51,270 nt of DNA from Candidatus Tetragenococcus pullicola. Lineage in GTDB: Bacteria > Bacillota > Bacilli > Lactobacillales > Enterococcaceae. Shown piece by piece: positions 51,268 to 51,270 of the stretch. The notes beneath the pieces were generated by a model, which saw only the letters and a list, made by a program, of their open reading frames with translations, was not told where the DNA came from and ran no database searches. The first letter of the stretch is position 1, and each line of letters opens with the position of its first letter. The stretch lies in assembly GCA_019115705.1 (NCBI GenBank), contig DXDB01000046.1, forward strand, positions 1-51,270, written 5' to 3'. A program made the translations under genes and the position numbers.

Positions 51268-51270
51268 TTC

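Overview
The window is about 36% GC and reads as chromosome of an Enterococcus or close Enterococcaceae relative. The fused mvaE gene (thiolase plus HMG-CoA reductase) beside mvaS, the DUF3042 protein, the SAG1386/EF1546-type LysM protein and a MapZ-like division protein all point there. No species is assigned. Many starts in the ORF track are too long; I moved them to codons with a proper Shine-Dalgarno (SD), several of them TTG or GTG.

Bases 1-33,000 are ordinary core genome, mostly on the minus strand. In order they hold: a rhodanese-like protein, glucokinase, YqgQ, a GluP-type rhomboid and 5-formyl-THF cyclo-ligase; a promoter-led gap that may encode a structured RNA; rpmG; a secreted nuclease; cca and a MazG-like hydrolase; YitT; ReoY and its TPR partner; a degenerate AroB-fold protein; HU, der, rpsA, cmk, a LysM protein, recQ and YpbB. 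Then come ferredoxin, ribU under an FMN riboswitch, rluB-scpB-scpA-xerD, fur with PerR-type boxes, cvfB, azlCD, mapZ, and the rpoD-dnaG pair, followed by popT (DUF368), a lysozyme-like protein and a phosphoglycerate mutase.

Bases 33,400-42,600 hold a nucleoid-associated protein, the divergent mevalonate genes mvaE and mvaS, and an FtsX-type ABC exporter facing a TetR regulator with a small palindrome between them.

Bases 42,600-49,050 are an accessory island ending at a tRNA-Arg locus beside an integrase remnant. Its core is a zinc-starvation operon behind a near-perfect Zur box. Cysteine-free S14 and L32 paralogs are intact, as are an unknown 125-residue protein and a 40-residue basic protein. 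The other members are decaying: an L33 paralog with two single-base deletions, a COG0523 C-terminal scrap, and a zinc-binding lipoprotein fragment with a nonsense codon. The start of a COG0523 GTPase is fused in frame to a truncated ABC exporter half, followed by an intact exporter half. At the island edge, one tRNA-Arg(CCU) is broken and a different intact tRNA-Arg(CCU) sits directly downstream of it. The integrase gene is followed by four copies of a 9-bp motif.

The last 2 kb return to ordinary genes: an Eis-like acetyltransferase, a DUF3284 protein and two small proteins.
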